A stretch of DNA of 64,000 bases from Daphnia carinata (GCF_022539665.2 NC_081338.1:5021679-5085678), one strand, 5' to 3'; counted from the stretch's first letter, positions 1 to 12,451 are shown. Notes: generated from the letters alone by a model not told the origin. Program-made: numbers and translations.

Positions 1-1975
1 ACCATGCTCGATCCGTTCCAGATCAAATACGGACTTAACATTGGTGGATTGCTTTTTTTGCCTGCACTTTTCGGTGAAACAATTTGGACTGCATCAATTC
101 TCTCGGCTTTGGGTATTAAAATCTTTTAGTATATTTTATATTATTATGCCTTTTAGTATATTAAAATAAATTTTTAACCGATGGTAGGATCGACCTTATC
201 TGTTATTCTGGAAATGGATAACAACTTGGCTGTGTTTTCCAGCGCAGCCGTGGCTGTCATCTACACATTTTTTGGTGGGATGTACAGCGTAGCGCTAACT
301 GATGTCATTCAGCTCTTCTTCATCCTGTTCGGATTGGTATGCCTCCAAATCGCATTTAATCAAAAACAACAATGATGAATCACTTCTTATCAAGGTGTTA
401 TGCATTCCATTTGCTTGGATGCATCCGGCTGTAAATCAAGAAGCATTGGTCAATCAAAATTGGCTGGGCCACGTAGAGCCATCAAGTTCAGGAATATTTA
501 TTGATAACTATCTGCTGCTTATTTTTGGCGGAATTCCCTACCAAGTAATTTTTCATCACAATTTTGCCTGTTGTTTACCTCCTCTAATCTGAGTTTATCT
601 TCAAAAAAACAAAAAAAAAAAGGCTTATTTCCAGCGAGTTTTATCCGTCAAATCGTCGAAACAAGCTCAATGGCTCTCATATATGGCCGCTATTCTTTGC
701 ACATTATTGTCAATTCCGTCAATACTACTGGGAGGTATAGCCAAAAACACAGGTATGGTACCAGATAATTCAATATCACGTAGAAATTCTTAAAAAGCTT
801 AAAATTTCCTTTCCAGATTGGCTTAACGGTACAGATTACGCGATGGCCTTAACATCTCCCGATCAGGTGAAACAGGTTCTACCGCTGGTTCTTAATTACT
901 TAACCCCCCAGGTAAACTGCTATATTAAGTGACGATTAGACACATCCGTCACGTGTACAAAAAATAAATGTAAATACCGCAGTTGGTTCTTACCTTAACT
1001 GTCCGCTGAATCCCCCGTTTCAAGTGGGTTTCCTTCTTCGGATTGGGAGCCGTCTCAGCAGCTGTTATGTCTTCGGCAGACTCTTGCATCCTCTCGGCCA
1101 GCTCTATGTTTACGCACAACATTTACAAAGCCATCGTCTGCCCATCGGTATACATAAAGTTTTCATAGTTTAAGTTAGACCGAAATTATTGACATTGTTA
1201 ATCAAAAGGCTAGTGGATCTCATCTCATGATTGCTTTGCGTGTATCTATCCTGGCGGTGGCTGCCATCGCATCCGGACTAGCAATCAGTATTAACAGCAT
1301 TTACGGCCTCTCGTATAAAATGAAAACAATTATGTTCAATCAATAGTATTATTGAGTTTTATGTTTGCCTTTCCTTGCAGATTACTTTGCTCAGACATGG
1401 TTTATGTTTTACTATTCCCTCAATTGCTGCTGGTCATTCACGCCGAGTCTAGCTGCAACAAATACGGATGCATCACGTCATTCCTGTTGGGAATTATCCT
1501 GCGAATTCTCAGTAACAAACAAGGATAAATAACGAAACATAATGATTCTAAATTAAAACACTTCCTCGTACTGTAACAAGGTGGTGAAGAATTGCTAGGG
1601 TTACCGGTCGTCATTCAGTTTCCATTTTACAGCGACGGACGCCAACAGATGCCTTTCCGCACGCTCATCATGGTGTTCACGCTCTTCGTTCATCTTGGAG
1701 TCTCTTTCGTCACGGAGCAATGCTTCACTAGAGGATGGCTGCCCCAAAAATTCGACTTTCTCAACAGCTATCCTTTGGAGATGACATATCAACAGGAAGA
1801 TATTTCGCCTGAAGAATTACATTTCCAGTTCATGACCAACGGGAAACTAGAGACCACAGCACAGGAGCTGGAACTGACAGGAACGGACATCAAGTTTGAT
1901 CCCATTTTAAGCATATCACATCCTAAAGTAAAGTTATTGTCAATGCGAACATCAATCGAAGAATCATCTAAATAA
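1..1975 (+). CDS. High-affinity choline transporter (SLC5A7/CHT1-like), 3' part
   Basis: Sodium-coupled choline uptake protein of the SLC5 family, a multi-pass membrane protein that supplies choline for acetylcholine synthesis at cholinergic terminals. Nine exons fit in one frame: 1-112, 188-336, 395-544, 623-752, 817-911, 1025-1147, 1209-1312, 1381-1511, 1581-1975, giving 462 residues with the N-terminus outside the window. Recognisable CHT stretches include [46 protein letters not shown], the segment [23 protein letters not shown], and [13 protein letters not shown]. The last exon carries a cytoplasmic tail that is hydrophilic and poorly conserved, as usual for the family. Exon 4 depends on an acceptor inside a run of A residues (AAAAAG/GCT), chosen because it restores the YFQRVL motif. 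Family assignment is firm; orthology to CHT1 rather than another SLC5 member is likely. Confidence 0.9.
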
Positions 1976-2581
1976 CTTAAAAAAGAAAACAAAAAATGGA
2001 ATTAATATGTGAATTTAATTACATGATACAATTATGGGACCATTTTAGGTCTTTTTCTAGAAAAATTGTGTTACCTTTAACGTTGCTTGTAAAAGAAACG
2101 TTTTGAAAGAGAACAAACCATATTTTTGTTCGACAGACGTCCCTTGAATAGCGACACTTAAATGCACAATTATTAAAATTCAGTTTCGATTTTTGAAATT
2201 CTTCGTTTCACCTGTTATAAATTTCTGATTCGACATCTACGGATAAAGACACGATGCTAAGCGAGTCCAATTCTGCAACCGAATAAAATGTTTTACGTAT
2301 TCTCACACTGAAAAATACCGCAGATGTTAAGACATCGAAGAACCGTACAGCAACACATCGTTAAGACGATCTCTGACAAGCAAAACTGTGTGGACTTGTA
2401 AGAACGCCGTCTGGCCTAGTTAATCTCAAGGGAACATGACGCAGCGAAAAACACATGGGTACAATCGCGACGCGCATTCTGATTTTAGAAATGAAATTAG
2501 TGGACTATGTGATATAACTGGTCAGTTATGTAAGGGGGAAAAAAAATGCATGGCAACAGCATCGGCATACAAGAGAAATGC
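1976..2581. other. Spacer between choline transporter and P450 gene 1
   Basis: AT-rich 3' flank of the transporter with an AATAAA-type polyadenylation signal near 2282. No open frame with coding character was found. The distal end grades into the P450 promoter described separately. Confidence 0.5.
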
Positions 2582-2695
2582 CATGACTTGCAACTTCTTT
2601 AAGAGACGATCGCCACTAGAAAAATTCAGTGGCACATCACCAACCAAACGGACAAGACATTCAATATCAATCCTGAAAATTAGAAATTGAATAGA
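2582..2695 (+). promoter_or_regulatory. Proximal promoter of P450 gene 1 (duplicated block, altered TATA)
   Basis: This block aligns by eye with 5813-5927 upstream of the second P450 gene: both begin CATGACTTGCAACTTC, continue with AAGAGACGA and CCACTA. In the second copy the next bases form TATAAAAA (5847-5854), whereas here they read TAGAAAAA (2617-2624). The duplication unit therefore included the promoter, and the TATA element has diverged in this copy. Confidence 0.6.
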
Positions 2696-4781
2696 ATGAT
2701 TTCTGAATTCTGTCTCACGCTTCTGCTCATTGGTCTTATCATCAAGGCGACAAAACGTCCACACAACTTTCCACCAGGTAAAACCGAATGCCCAATCTTC
2801 TGTGAATTTAATTAATTAGGTCTGCTGAACGATTGCATGTTTATAACAAAAGGTCCAAGAGGATTGCCTCTGGTCGGCTATTTGCCTTTTCTTTCATCGT
2901 GGGATTCGCAATATCCACACAAGGCGATGAAAAAAATCGGTGAAGTCTACGGACCTGTAGTGGGAATGTACTTGGGGCCCAGCCCTCCCATAATTTCCGT
3001 ATGCGGACACGAGGCCGTCAAAGAGGCCCTACTTAATGAAGATCTCGATGGCCGTCCCTATATCCCTGCCGCTTTAGGTCGAACCTTTGGAGAACATTTA
3101 GGTAACATATATTTACTTGTTATTATCCATGATCCAGAAGTGACGATTCCTATTTCGATGAATCCATCTCCAGGACTTATGTTTGTCATGGGACGATTTT
3201 GGCAAGAACAGCGCCGATTCACTATGAGACATCTAAAGGACTTGGGTTTCGGCAAAACATCAATTGAAGACCAGATGATGGAGGAGCTTGCAGACCTAAC
3301 AAATGACATCGAAAATGGAAGCCAATTAAATCCTGAACGAATTGTCGATTTGAAAGGCATTTTTCAAGTATCAGTAATCAACATCCTATGGGCTATGATC
3401 GCAGGTAATCGAATAATAACTTTAATCATTCCGAGCGATTATGTAATTTCTACTTACCTTCTTGGCTTGCAGGTGAACGATTTCAACGGAACGATCCCAA
3501 ATTTCAAGAACTTCTTAGTGCAAACGAGCTGATGTTCCGAGCGGGAAATGTCGTTCGAGGCACCATTCCAATTCCTGCGTTTATCACAAACCGTTTCCGC
3601 TTTGTGAGGGAATTCATTGGAATGAAAAGCGAACTCATTAAGCCGATTCAACAATTCGTTCAAGTAATTTACCTACTGTGAATCCATCAGCATAAGATTT
3701 TTAAACGATACGTCTACAGCGTAATATTGATGACCATCAGCAACAAAACCCATCAGAGGGTGAAGCCCGTGATTACATCGATGCTTACCTGAAAGAAATG
3801 AAGAAACAAAAAATGGAGAATCCATCAACAAATTTTACAAGTATAATGCCATCAAAGTATTCATTTCAAGCTTCTGTTGCATGAAAAACATTCTTTCACC
3901 AGACAAACAGCTCATTTCTACGATAACGGACATGTTCGGTGCAGGTGCTGAATCAACAAGCAGCTCCATAGGTAAATGGAACAAATGGTGTCCTTGCAAA
4001 CCAAATTTCAAAACCTTTGTCTCAAAGGTTTTGCCATTATTCATCTAATTCGCGATCAGCAAGTACAACAAAAGATGCAAATGGAATTGGACCAAGTCTG
4101 CGGACAATTTCTTCCCACTCTTAACCATCGATCAAGGTCTTTTTCCCTCTCCAGGTTGCTTTTAATGATCAATTAAAGTAAAAACACGATTGTCGGTTTA
4201 GCTTACCATATACTGAAGCGGTTCTGATGGAAGCTCAACGTTGCAGCACTATTGCACCATTCGCCGTACCGCACTGTGCCGTCAAAGACACAAGGATCCA
4301 GGGCTATACAATTCCGAAGGTATCTATCATTATTCCATGTTAGCTAACGAGATCTGATTTTAGCAATTATTTGTTTTTGTGTTACCATCAGGGAAGTGTT
4401 GTCCTACTGAATTTGGATGCTGTTCTCCAAGATGCCAAGTACTGGAATGATCCGGAAGTCTTCCGTCCGGAACGCCATTTGAATGAAGACGGCACCAAAG
4501 TGATTAAAAGTGATCACTTCTATCCATTCGGTCTCGGTATATCGAACTACACAGTTGTTTAGCACTAAATGGTAAAACAGCTGATCATTTCATTTTCAGG
4601 GAAAAGATTTTGTTTAGGAGAATCGCTGGCAAAGAATACCTATTTCCTCTTTACTGCTGCTTTGATCAAGAAATTTCGATTTGAACCTGTACCAAACGAA
4701 CCTCTTCCGACTCTAGACCCAAGGAATGGATTTACTGTGAGCTACCAAGGCTTTAAAGCGGTCGTTACTCCTCGTTCATGA
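2696..4781 (+). CDS. Cytochrome P450, CYP2 clan (tandem copy 1)
   Basis: Microsomal haem-thiolate monooxygenase, 498 residues from ten exons: 2696-2777, 2853-3101, 3174-3404, 3473-3663, 3720-3840, 3903-3971, 4028-4136, 4202-4319, 4392-4536, 4600-4781. An N-terminal membrane anchor (LTLLLIGLIIKA) leads into the proline hinge [11 protein letters not shown]. The I-helix reads GAGAEST (about 304-310), so the usual threonine of AGx(E/D)T is serine followed by threonine. The K-helix ExxR is EAQR (360-363), then FRPERH. The haem loop is FGLGKRFCLGE with the ligand at about Cys443. The start was chosen because it opens the anchor and matches the second copy. The CYP2 clan is clear from the hinge and haem region; within crustaceans a CYP370-type family is possible but cannot be fixed here. 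Substrate unknown (xenobiotics, fatty acids or steroids are all possible). Confidence 0.93.
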
Positions 4782-5812
4782 ATTCGATGGAAAGTATTGC
4801 TTTAAAAAAGGCGACAGGAAAAGTCTTTGCCTTTCACTTTTTTCTGTTATTTTGTCATTGATTTACTACGCCATTTGCAATGTGTTCTGCAATACTTTCC
4901 CTACTCCCAGAAAGACAGAGCTAAAGAGTTTTTAACCTCTACAGCACTGGCTACATGCACAAGTTTTTATTTAAACAACATAAAAATTTCAGAACCTTAA
5001 TCACGCCCACAAAATCTATTAGACGTTCTGTATATAAAGCATTTCCTTAAAGCCGAAAATGCTATGTAAGTAGAAAAGAGATTTACCGTATAAGGCCTTG
5101 AATGTCAAAAAGATCCAATGAATGTCCAGTGATGATTCCTTTGTCTAATCATGTAACGTATTCAACTCCACCTGGAAATTATGTGAACGAAAGCAATAGA
5201 ATTAGGGCATTGGTAATAGAATAAATTACGTAACATTTGAAATACCTGTGCATTAATTCAATCAAAGTTGTTCGTCGATCTTCTTCAAATGTCCATATTG
5301 CCGTTATGAACTTTTGTGGAATGGCGTTTATCATGTAGGGAATTTGAAAGGCCCACCAGAATAAACTAAAATTAAAGTTTATCACAAATAAAAAACCACA
5401 CTCGGCTGACGGATAAACGGATGAAACTTACCGATTTTGAATCCGTTTTAGGTTACAGTACACGAAGATAAATCGGTTAACCCAAGCGATTCGGTTTCCG
5501 GTTCATGACACGGGCTGTAAAAATACAAGGTAGAAAATAAAATAAATGTCCTGACATTACAAAGTAAACAGTTCTTGACATATTGTTTGATGACTTGCAA
5601 ACGAACAGAAATCGTGCCGGCATGCAATTAAACCCGAAGGTTCTTTTATACAAGTTATCATCTCATAGCTTACGGGGACAATCTTCTCGCAGTAAAAGTT
5701 AGAACAAGGATAAAATTAGAAAGCAGCGACTTCACTACGCCTGGTGAAGACGTTAACTCTTGTACGAGAGAAAAGGCCCATAGCAACACTTTCCAAAGAT
5801 AAAAGCAACGGA
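4782..5812. other. Spacer between the two P450 genes, with possible minus-strand exon remnants
   Basis: Mostly AT-rich flank. On the minus strand there is a TATAAAAG near 5655, a possible 83-base exon (5432-5514) ending CG/GTAAGT, and a 120-base segment (5246-5365) bounded by AG and GT that reads as an open, coding-like frame (for example FWWAFQIPYMINAIPQKF). The frame that joins these two segments meets a TGA just inside the first one, so no intact gene could be built. Confidence 0.3.
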
Positions 5813-5846
5813 CATGACTTGCAACTTCATAAGAGACGAATGCCAC

Positions 5847-5854
5847 TATAAAAA
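5847..5854 (+). promoter_or_regulatory. TATA box of P450 gene 2
   Basis: TATAAAAA lies 74-81 bases upstream of the start codon at 5928, inside the block shared with the promoter of gene 1. Position and sequence fit a core promoter; the transcription start is not visible. Confidence 0.6.
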
Positions 5855-5927
5855 TCGAGTCGTACATCTGCAACCAAGAAGAAAACACGGAAGGAAAATT
5901 CAGTCTGAACACTGAGATTTTAACATA

Positions 5928-8014
5928 ATGATTTTTGAACTGTGTTTAACGATTGTGCTCATCGGCCTTGTAATAAAGGCGACGCAACGCCCAAAGAACT
6001 TCCCCCCAGGTAAAATCGGAAGTAAAACTGTTATAAATTAAAGTAAATAGGTAGCTGAATGATTCTTTTGATACGCAGGTCCAAGAGGATTGCCTCTGGT
6101 AGGTTATTTGCCTTTTTTTTCATCATGGGATCCACAATATCCGCACAAGGCGATGAAAAAGATCGGCGATGTCTACGGACCTGTGGTGGGATTGTTTATG
6201 GGGCCCAGCCAAGCAGTAATTTCTGTTTGCGGTCACGAAGCCATAAAAGAGGCTATGCTTAATGACGACCTTACCGGTCGACCCGAGTTGGCTATCATGA
6301 CGGCTAGAACATTTGGAGAAAGACTAGGTAATTTTTTTTTTTACTTAACTTCAAATGCCGCAAGAAGATGTTTCCTTCGATGATGCATTACAGGAATTAT
6401 GTTCGCCATGGGCCAATTTTGGCAGGAACAACGCCGATTCACTTTGAGACATCTCAGAGATTTGGGATTCGGCAAAACTTCCATTGAAGATCAGATGATG
6501 GGCGAACTTGGAGATCTGATAAAAGATATAGAAAACACAAGTCGATTAGATCCGGAAAGAATTGTCGATTTGAAAGGCATCTTTCAAGTGTCGGTGATTA
6601 ACATCCTATGGGCTATCATAGCAGGTGTTTAAATATTACCGTTTGTTGTTCTCTGAATAATTTTGTCGTAAACCCCCGAATTTTCATTTTTCTATTTTAT
6701 TTCTTCAGGCGAACGTTTTCAGCGTCACGATCCCAAATTTCAAGAGCTTCTAAAAGCTAATGAGCTATTTTTCCGGACAGGCAAAATTTTTCGAGGCGTC
6801 GTTCCAATTCCTGCATTTCTTTTGAAACGTTTTCGTTTTCTGAGAGAATTCATTGGAATGAAAGGCGAACTAATAGAACCAATTCAAAAATTCATTCAAG
6901 TAATTTACCTTCTGTGAGTTTCCATTAATAATTTCACACATGACTGTACGGTTACAGAAAACCATTGAAGATCATCAACTTCGAAGCCTATCAGACGATG
7001 AAGCTGGTGATTTCATAGACGTCTACTTGAAAGAAACGAATAAACAAAAGGCCGAGAATCCATCAACAAATTTCACTGGTAGAATGTGATAATATTTGGT
7101 TAAATTTTTCATGCAATTAAATTATTATTAACAATAGTAAAGCAGCTCATTTCAACAATAACAGACCTGTTTGGTGCAGGTGCTGAGTCAACAAGCAGCT
7201 CTATCGGTAAATCCCATTTGCAACCAAGGGACTTGTTTTTAATTATTTTCCAATTGTTTTGGCCCTCAGGTTTTGCCATTATTCATTTGATTCGAGATCA
7301 GCAGGTGCAACAGAAGATGCAAATGGAATTGGACCAAGTCTGTGGAGAATATTTTCCTACACTGAATCACAGATCAAGGTAAATTTTACTTTTTATTTAG
7401 TCCTGTTGTTCAAAATCACAATTAGTATTTGAAAAATATTTTGGTTTAGCTTACCTTACACTGAAGCAGTTTTGATGGAAGCTCAACGTTGCAGCACTAT
7501 TGCACCACTCACTCCTCCTCATTACGCTATCAAAGACACAAAGCTTCAAGGCTATACAATTCCAAAAGTACTAATTTAGTTCTAATAATAAAAGTTAGTT
7601 ACCAAACTATTTTTTCAATGATTGCTAGGGAAGTTTGATCAGCCTGAATCTGTATGCTGTTTTTCAAGATTCCAAGTACTGGAAAGACCCGGAAGTTTTC
7701 TGTCCAGAACGCCATTTGAATGAAGATGGCACTAAAGTAATTAAAAGGGATCATTTCAATCCATTTGGCCTTGGTATGTAAAACAGGCAAACATTTACTA
7801 CACAACAAAATTCATAATCATTGCTATGTTAGGTAAAAGAATGTGTTTAGGAGACTCTCTTGCAAAAAATACCTATTTTCTCTCCACAGCTGCTTTGATA
7901 AAGAAATTTCGATTTGAACCTGTACCAAACGAACCACTGCCGACTCTCGACCCCACAAATGGCTTCACTCTGGGTTACCAAGGATTTAAAGCTGTCGTTA
8001 CTCCACGTTCATGA
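5928..8014 (+). CDS. Cytochrome P450, CYP2 clan (tandem copy 2)
   Basis: Tandem paralogue of the preceding gene, also 498 residues. Ten exons: 5928-6009, 6079-6327, 6394-6624, 6709-6899, 6958-7078, 7138-7206, 7270-7378, 7450-7567, 7629-7773, 7833-8014. Every exon has exactly the same length as in copy 1 (82, 249, 231, 191, 121, 69, 109, 118, 145 and 182 bases), while the introns differ in length and sequence. Anchor, [11 protein letters not shown] hinge, GAGAEST I-helix, EAQR K-helix and [11 protein letters not shown] haem loop are all intact, so the gene looks functional. Most differences are in the substrate-recognition parts (around the B-C region [12 protein letters not shown] and after the K-helix, [12 protein letters not shown]), as expected for diverging substrate range. 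Endoplasmic reticulum location and reductase partner are inferred from the family. Confidence 0.93.
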
Positions 8015-8944
8015 ATCCATTTTAAAATACCCATTCAAGAGATTAAATTTTCAAATAATAATTGCCTTTTGGTTGGTATGTAGAACATGCTTAGACGTCC
8101 AAATTTCTCTACGAAACCAGCAATTCAATGTTCTCGACTTTCTTATTCGTCGGTTGTGTTTAATAAACTAGGGTCAAATGGCGGGAACATTTAGCGCGCA
8201 AAAGAACGGCAAAGGAAAAATGCAACCTCGACGTCTTGCAAAAATTTTGCTTTATTTTAAATCAAATCTAGACAAATAAACTTTTTATTTTTCAGAATTA
8301 TTTTAAAGTTCAATATTAATTTATACATTAGTTATTCGTAAATAAAAAACAAACGAAAGAAAATCTTACATTGCAACATCGAATATGGCTCTTGGCATAG
8401 TCGATGAGTCATGCAGAAACTTTCTTACATGAGCATGTCATGATTTTTTTTGTTTTTCGCTGGCCGTAATAAGGGAAATATATTTACATTGGTTAATTAT
8501 TAATGACAAGCGATTCTGGAATTCAAACGAATGCTTTTTATAAGCAGAATAGTTGTAATTATGCATGCCTTGCCTTCACAGTTGTGTTAACCCAAATGGC
8601 AAGCAAACAAGGCATTGCTGAAAACAACGAAAGAAATTATTACGTTGAAACAAAATTATATCTCGAAAATTAACGCAAGAAAGAAACTCCTTTGACTTTA
8701 TTGATATGTCTTCCCTTTTAAGTGTTGATAAGGATGTGGAAACTAACCAGACGACAATTTCTCGAAAAATAGAAAAAAAAATGAAATAGCTAAAAAACAA
8801 ACATAGATCTATTTCCGTCTTACCATTTCCCTTACCACAAACGACTCTGATTCGGGTTGAACAAAGTAAGAAAATCTGTTGACGACAACGTCAATCCTAA
8901 TTTACTTTTCCCGTTGTAAAGAAGTCTATCTTAACGTCTCAGCC
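8015..8944. other. Spacer between P450 pair and secreted-peptide cluster
   Basis: 3' flank of P450 copy 2 with AATAAA-type signals near 8162 and 8275, then AT-rich sequence. No coding frame with convincing composition was seen on either strand. The last 60-odd bases are probably the 5' leader of the peptide gene that follows. Confidence 0.5.
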
Positions 8945-9267
8945 ATGTCTGTCGTACGCCTACTAGCCATCTTCGCCATCTGCCTAGCTATATGCTCACT
9001 AAACGGTAATAATATATTAAACATTTCCTATCATGGTTTCATTAACATTTCTTATTATATCGTACAGTCGAAGCAAATTCTCTTAGCACTCGTACTGCCT
9101 CTCAAGGTCAAGGTTCATTCGACGAAGAAGCTTATTTCATGGACGATGCCGAAGAAGGACAAGATGAAATGGAAAAACGCCAAGTTGAAACAACTGCTGA
9201 GGCAAAACGTATTAACAAACTATGGAAAAAGGCCAATCCCATCGCCTGGACTGTCAACCGAGTTTAA
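8945..9267 (+). CDS. Small secreted peptide precursor, basic C-terminus (86 aa)
   Basis: Two exons (8945-9005 and 9068-9267, phase-1 intron) give 86 residues. Residues 1-20 (MSVVRLLAIFAICLAICSLN) form a typical signal peptide. The middle is acidic (FDEEAYFMDDAEEGQDEME, about 38-56), ending at a dibasic KR (57-58). A second KR lies at 67-68, leaving a C-terminal 18-mer INKLWKKANPIAWTVNRV. Signal, acidic pro-part, KR and basic tail is the architecture of processed antimicrobial peptides and of neuropeptides. No cysteines occur after the signal. I recognise no named family; a defence peptide is the working guess because of the basic, Trp-containing end and the similar neighbour downstream. The reading frame and the intron are well supported, the function is not. 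Confidence 0.7.
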
Positions 9268-9457
9268 TACAACAGAACATAAATTCATTTCCATCGTTGA
9301 TTACGATTCTTTTCCTTCCTGATTTCAATACAATTGGTTATCAATACTGGTTTTCCCGAGTTTGTTTTAGGCAACATGTGGTTTTGCTTGCCCGTGTAGC
9401 TCTACGATTAAAAAAAGGAAGTGGTCGCTATTGAAATTAAATAGGTTGCTTAAGGCC

Positions 9458-9463
9458 TATATA
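9458..9463 (+). promoter_or_regulatory. TATA box of the 93-aa peptide gene
   Basis: TATATA in the context GGCCTATATACAAACAG sits about 45 bases before the start codon at 9504, implying a leader of about 15-20 bases. A strong TATA promoter so close suits a small, inducible secreted-product gene. Confidence 0.55.
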
Positions 9464-9503
9464 CAAACAGCAGAAAAAGGATACCATTTCATTCGTTGAC
9501 AAA

Positions 9504-9918
9504 ATGTCGGTTTGGAAACTAGCTTGCCTTTGCGTCCTGGTCCTGTTTGTTTGTGATTATGTCACATTTTCAGGTACAGAATTATACGGCCTTTATTACT
9601 TTCTGGCCTATTTAAGTAAAACTTTATTGTATTGCAGATGCTAGCCCATTATTACCTCGTCCAATCGAACAATCGGCTGAAGGAATCAATGGGTTTTCTT
9701 CAGGTAAATTCCTTTTTTAATTTGTTTTGCAACCAACTGCTTCAATGTGATGTCGATATGCTATCAAAATAGAGAGGCAATTGGCGAAACGAGTTGTTCG
9801 TAGTCTGACGTCTTCAACTGGCATGGAGAGAGACCAACGTTGGTTCTGGGCGGTGAAATGGTTGCCTAACGTCGTTAAGGGTGTTGTTAACGCTGTGAAA
9901 AAAAGACGACGTGGTTAA
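9504..9918 (+). CDS. Small secreted cationic peptide precursor (93 aa), antimicrobial-like
   Basis: Three exons (9504-9573, 9638-9703, 9773-9918; both introns phase 1) give 93 residues. Residues 1-23 are a signal peptide beginning MSVWKLACLCVLVLFVC. The pro-part (24-50) ends with QLAKR, a dibasic site at 51-52. The predicted mature part (53-93, 41 residues) has ten Arg/Lys against two acidic residues, a Trp-rich patch RWFWAVKWLP, an amphipathic stretch NVVKGVVNAV and a terminus KKRRRG whose final Gly could serve C-terminal amidation. It has no cysteines. This is the profile of a linear helical antimicrobial peptide, but I cannot match it to a named family. It sits head to tail 236 bases after the 86-residue precursor, with the same layout and a similar MSV start, suggesting an old duplication. 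Confidence 0.75.
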
Positions 9919-10238
9919 AATAATAAGGACTGCGGTAGAAAACGTTTCTAACCTCGTCTGTTCATTGAACTACCAATATTGCCTGTCATTTATAACCATT
10001 AAGAAAATGAACAATAAACGAGCAAACATACAATAAGTGTTGTGTGTCAGTTAATTTTATTTTTTGTTTCCCTATTGGTTTATAATATAGTGAAACATAC
10101 AAAAATATCATGTAAGCAAGCATCAATGCACGGCTTATTTCATCATGATGATCAATTAGAAGTTGAATTATTACGGGACAATACGACATGCAGACCAGAT
10201 TGTCACGAAGCGTTTGTTGTTGAAACGAAAATGTCTGT
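9919..10238. other. Convergent spacer between peptide gene and collagen gene
   Basis: Holds the 3' UTRs of two convergent genes: the AATAAA signal of the plus-strand peptide at 10013 and, on the minus strand, the UTR of the collagen-like gene. No other gene seen. Confidence 0.5.
10013..10018 (+). terminator. Polyadenylation signal of the 93-aa peptide gene
   Basis: AATAAA lies 95 bases after the stop codon of the cationic peptide gene, in a short 3' UTR. The cleavage site itself cannot be seen. Confidence 0.5.
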
Positions 10239-11362
<1,124 letters not shown>

Positions 11363-12149
11363 TTTTAAATGATTGTGGACGGCTGACTTTGTCGAACACG
11401 GTCGTTATACTGAAACCATGAGCATGAAAAATTATTACGATGACTTGGTTCAAAAGGAAACCAAAATCCGTTGGCGATAAAATTCAACTTTAAGACATGG
11501 TTTTCTTCAATTTTTATCGCTTCATTATAAACCTGCATTATTAACATTGTAGTTAATTGCGGTTACTTGCTATGCACCACAACACAATCACATTTTTCTT
11601 TTTTTTTTTTACCACAGCTGATGTGAAATAATCTTCACCGCCATCTTCCGTTCCCAGAATTTATAATTTCTTGTCTTTTGACCTCGTCTGCACCAGATAA
11701 GGACATGCCGATCGCATGAATTAGAAATCCACAAGCGTTCTTTCCGCATCGATACATTTTAGTAGAGAATGCAATAGTCTTGAAATATAGACCGTCCTTT
11801 GTTTATGAATTATCGTTTAGTGGCTTACTGATTAAGGTTAACCCACAATCCGCTTGGTTTTTAAAACCAACGAATATCACGAAAACTGACTTCCAGTAAC
11901 ATAATTTGTGATAAGAACACCATATGCACTGTGGAAACAAATTTCAGCTTCTCAATGTTCATAGCAACAGAATCTGGTTAAAGGTGACGTCATTTTCAAT
12001 GATGTGTCCCGATCAGGTAAACAAAAATGATTTTTCGATCGTATGTTGCTTCACGCCTGTTTGTTTCTTTTTCAATCGTCCTGATTTGATGGGCCAGTAT
12101 TCATTTTATCAGGTTTGAGAAACCTAAAAGCTCATTTCTTTTCCTGCAG
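11363..12149. other. Spacer upstream of collagen-like gene
   Basis: Promoter side of the minus-strand collagen gene followed by AT-rich sequence. No TATA element was assigned. A plus-strand open frame at 11924-12118 lacks a signal peptide or other coding features and is not accepted as a gene. Confidence 0.4.
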
Positions 12150-12268
12150 TTCAAGGCAACCCAGTGATGGCTAATGAAGAACAAACTACATCACACAATG
12201 GAACAGACATCAGTGTGAAAGAAAGCATCAAAGCTTTGCTGGACTCTCTTGCCCTTATTAATAGATAA
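12150..12268 (+). CDS. Possible 3' exon of a small peptide gene
   Basis: After a good acceptor (TTCCTGCAG) an open frame of 39 codons runs to a stop, with an Asn/Ser/Thr-rich start followed by an amphipathic end (VKESIKALLDSLALINR) and AT-rich 3' flank. It resembles the second exon of the neighbouring small secreted-protein genes. I could not find a convincing first exon with start codon and signal peptide upstream, so this may be a fragment or may splice to an exon I missed. Confidence 0.25.
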
Positions 12269-12451
12269 ATTTCAGTTTCATTCCCAAAATTGAATAAGTA
12301 CTTGGTTTTTTAATTATTTTTATTTTTTATTTCTCATTTGAAGAGTTAAGCTTAGTGTAGATACATTTAATATTAAAATAGTTGTAAAAAAGAGATTGTG
12401 ATGAGTTGTTCCTCTATAATACGTTGAGGATAGCGTTAAACTTCCGGTTGC

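Noticed and set aside
2436-2690. Open frame of 84 codons just before P450 gene 1
   Set aside because: It overlaps the duplicated promoter block, which has no matching open frame in the second copy.
11924-12118. Plus-strand open frame (65 codons) upstream of the possible peptide exon
   Set aside because: No signal peptide, unusual composition, and its donor sites do not give a phase that joins the exon at 12150.
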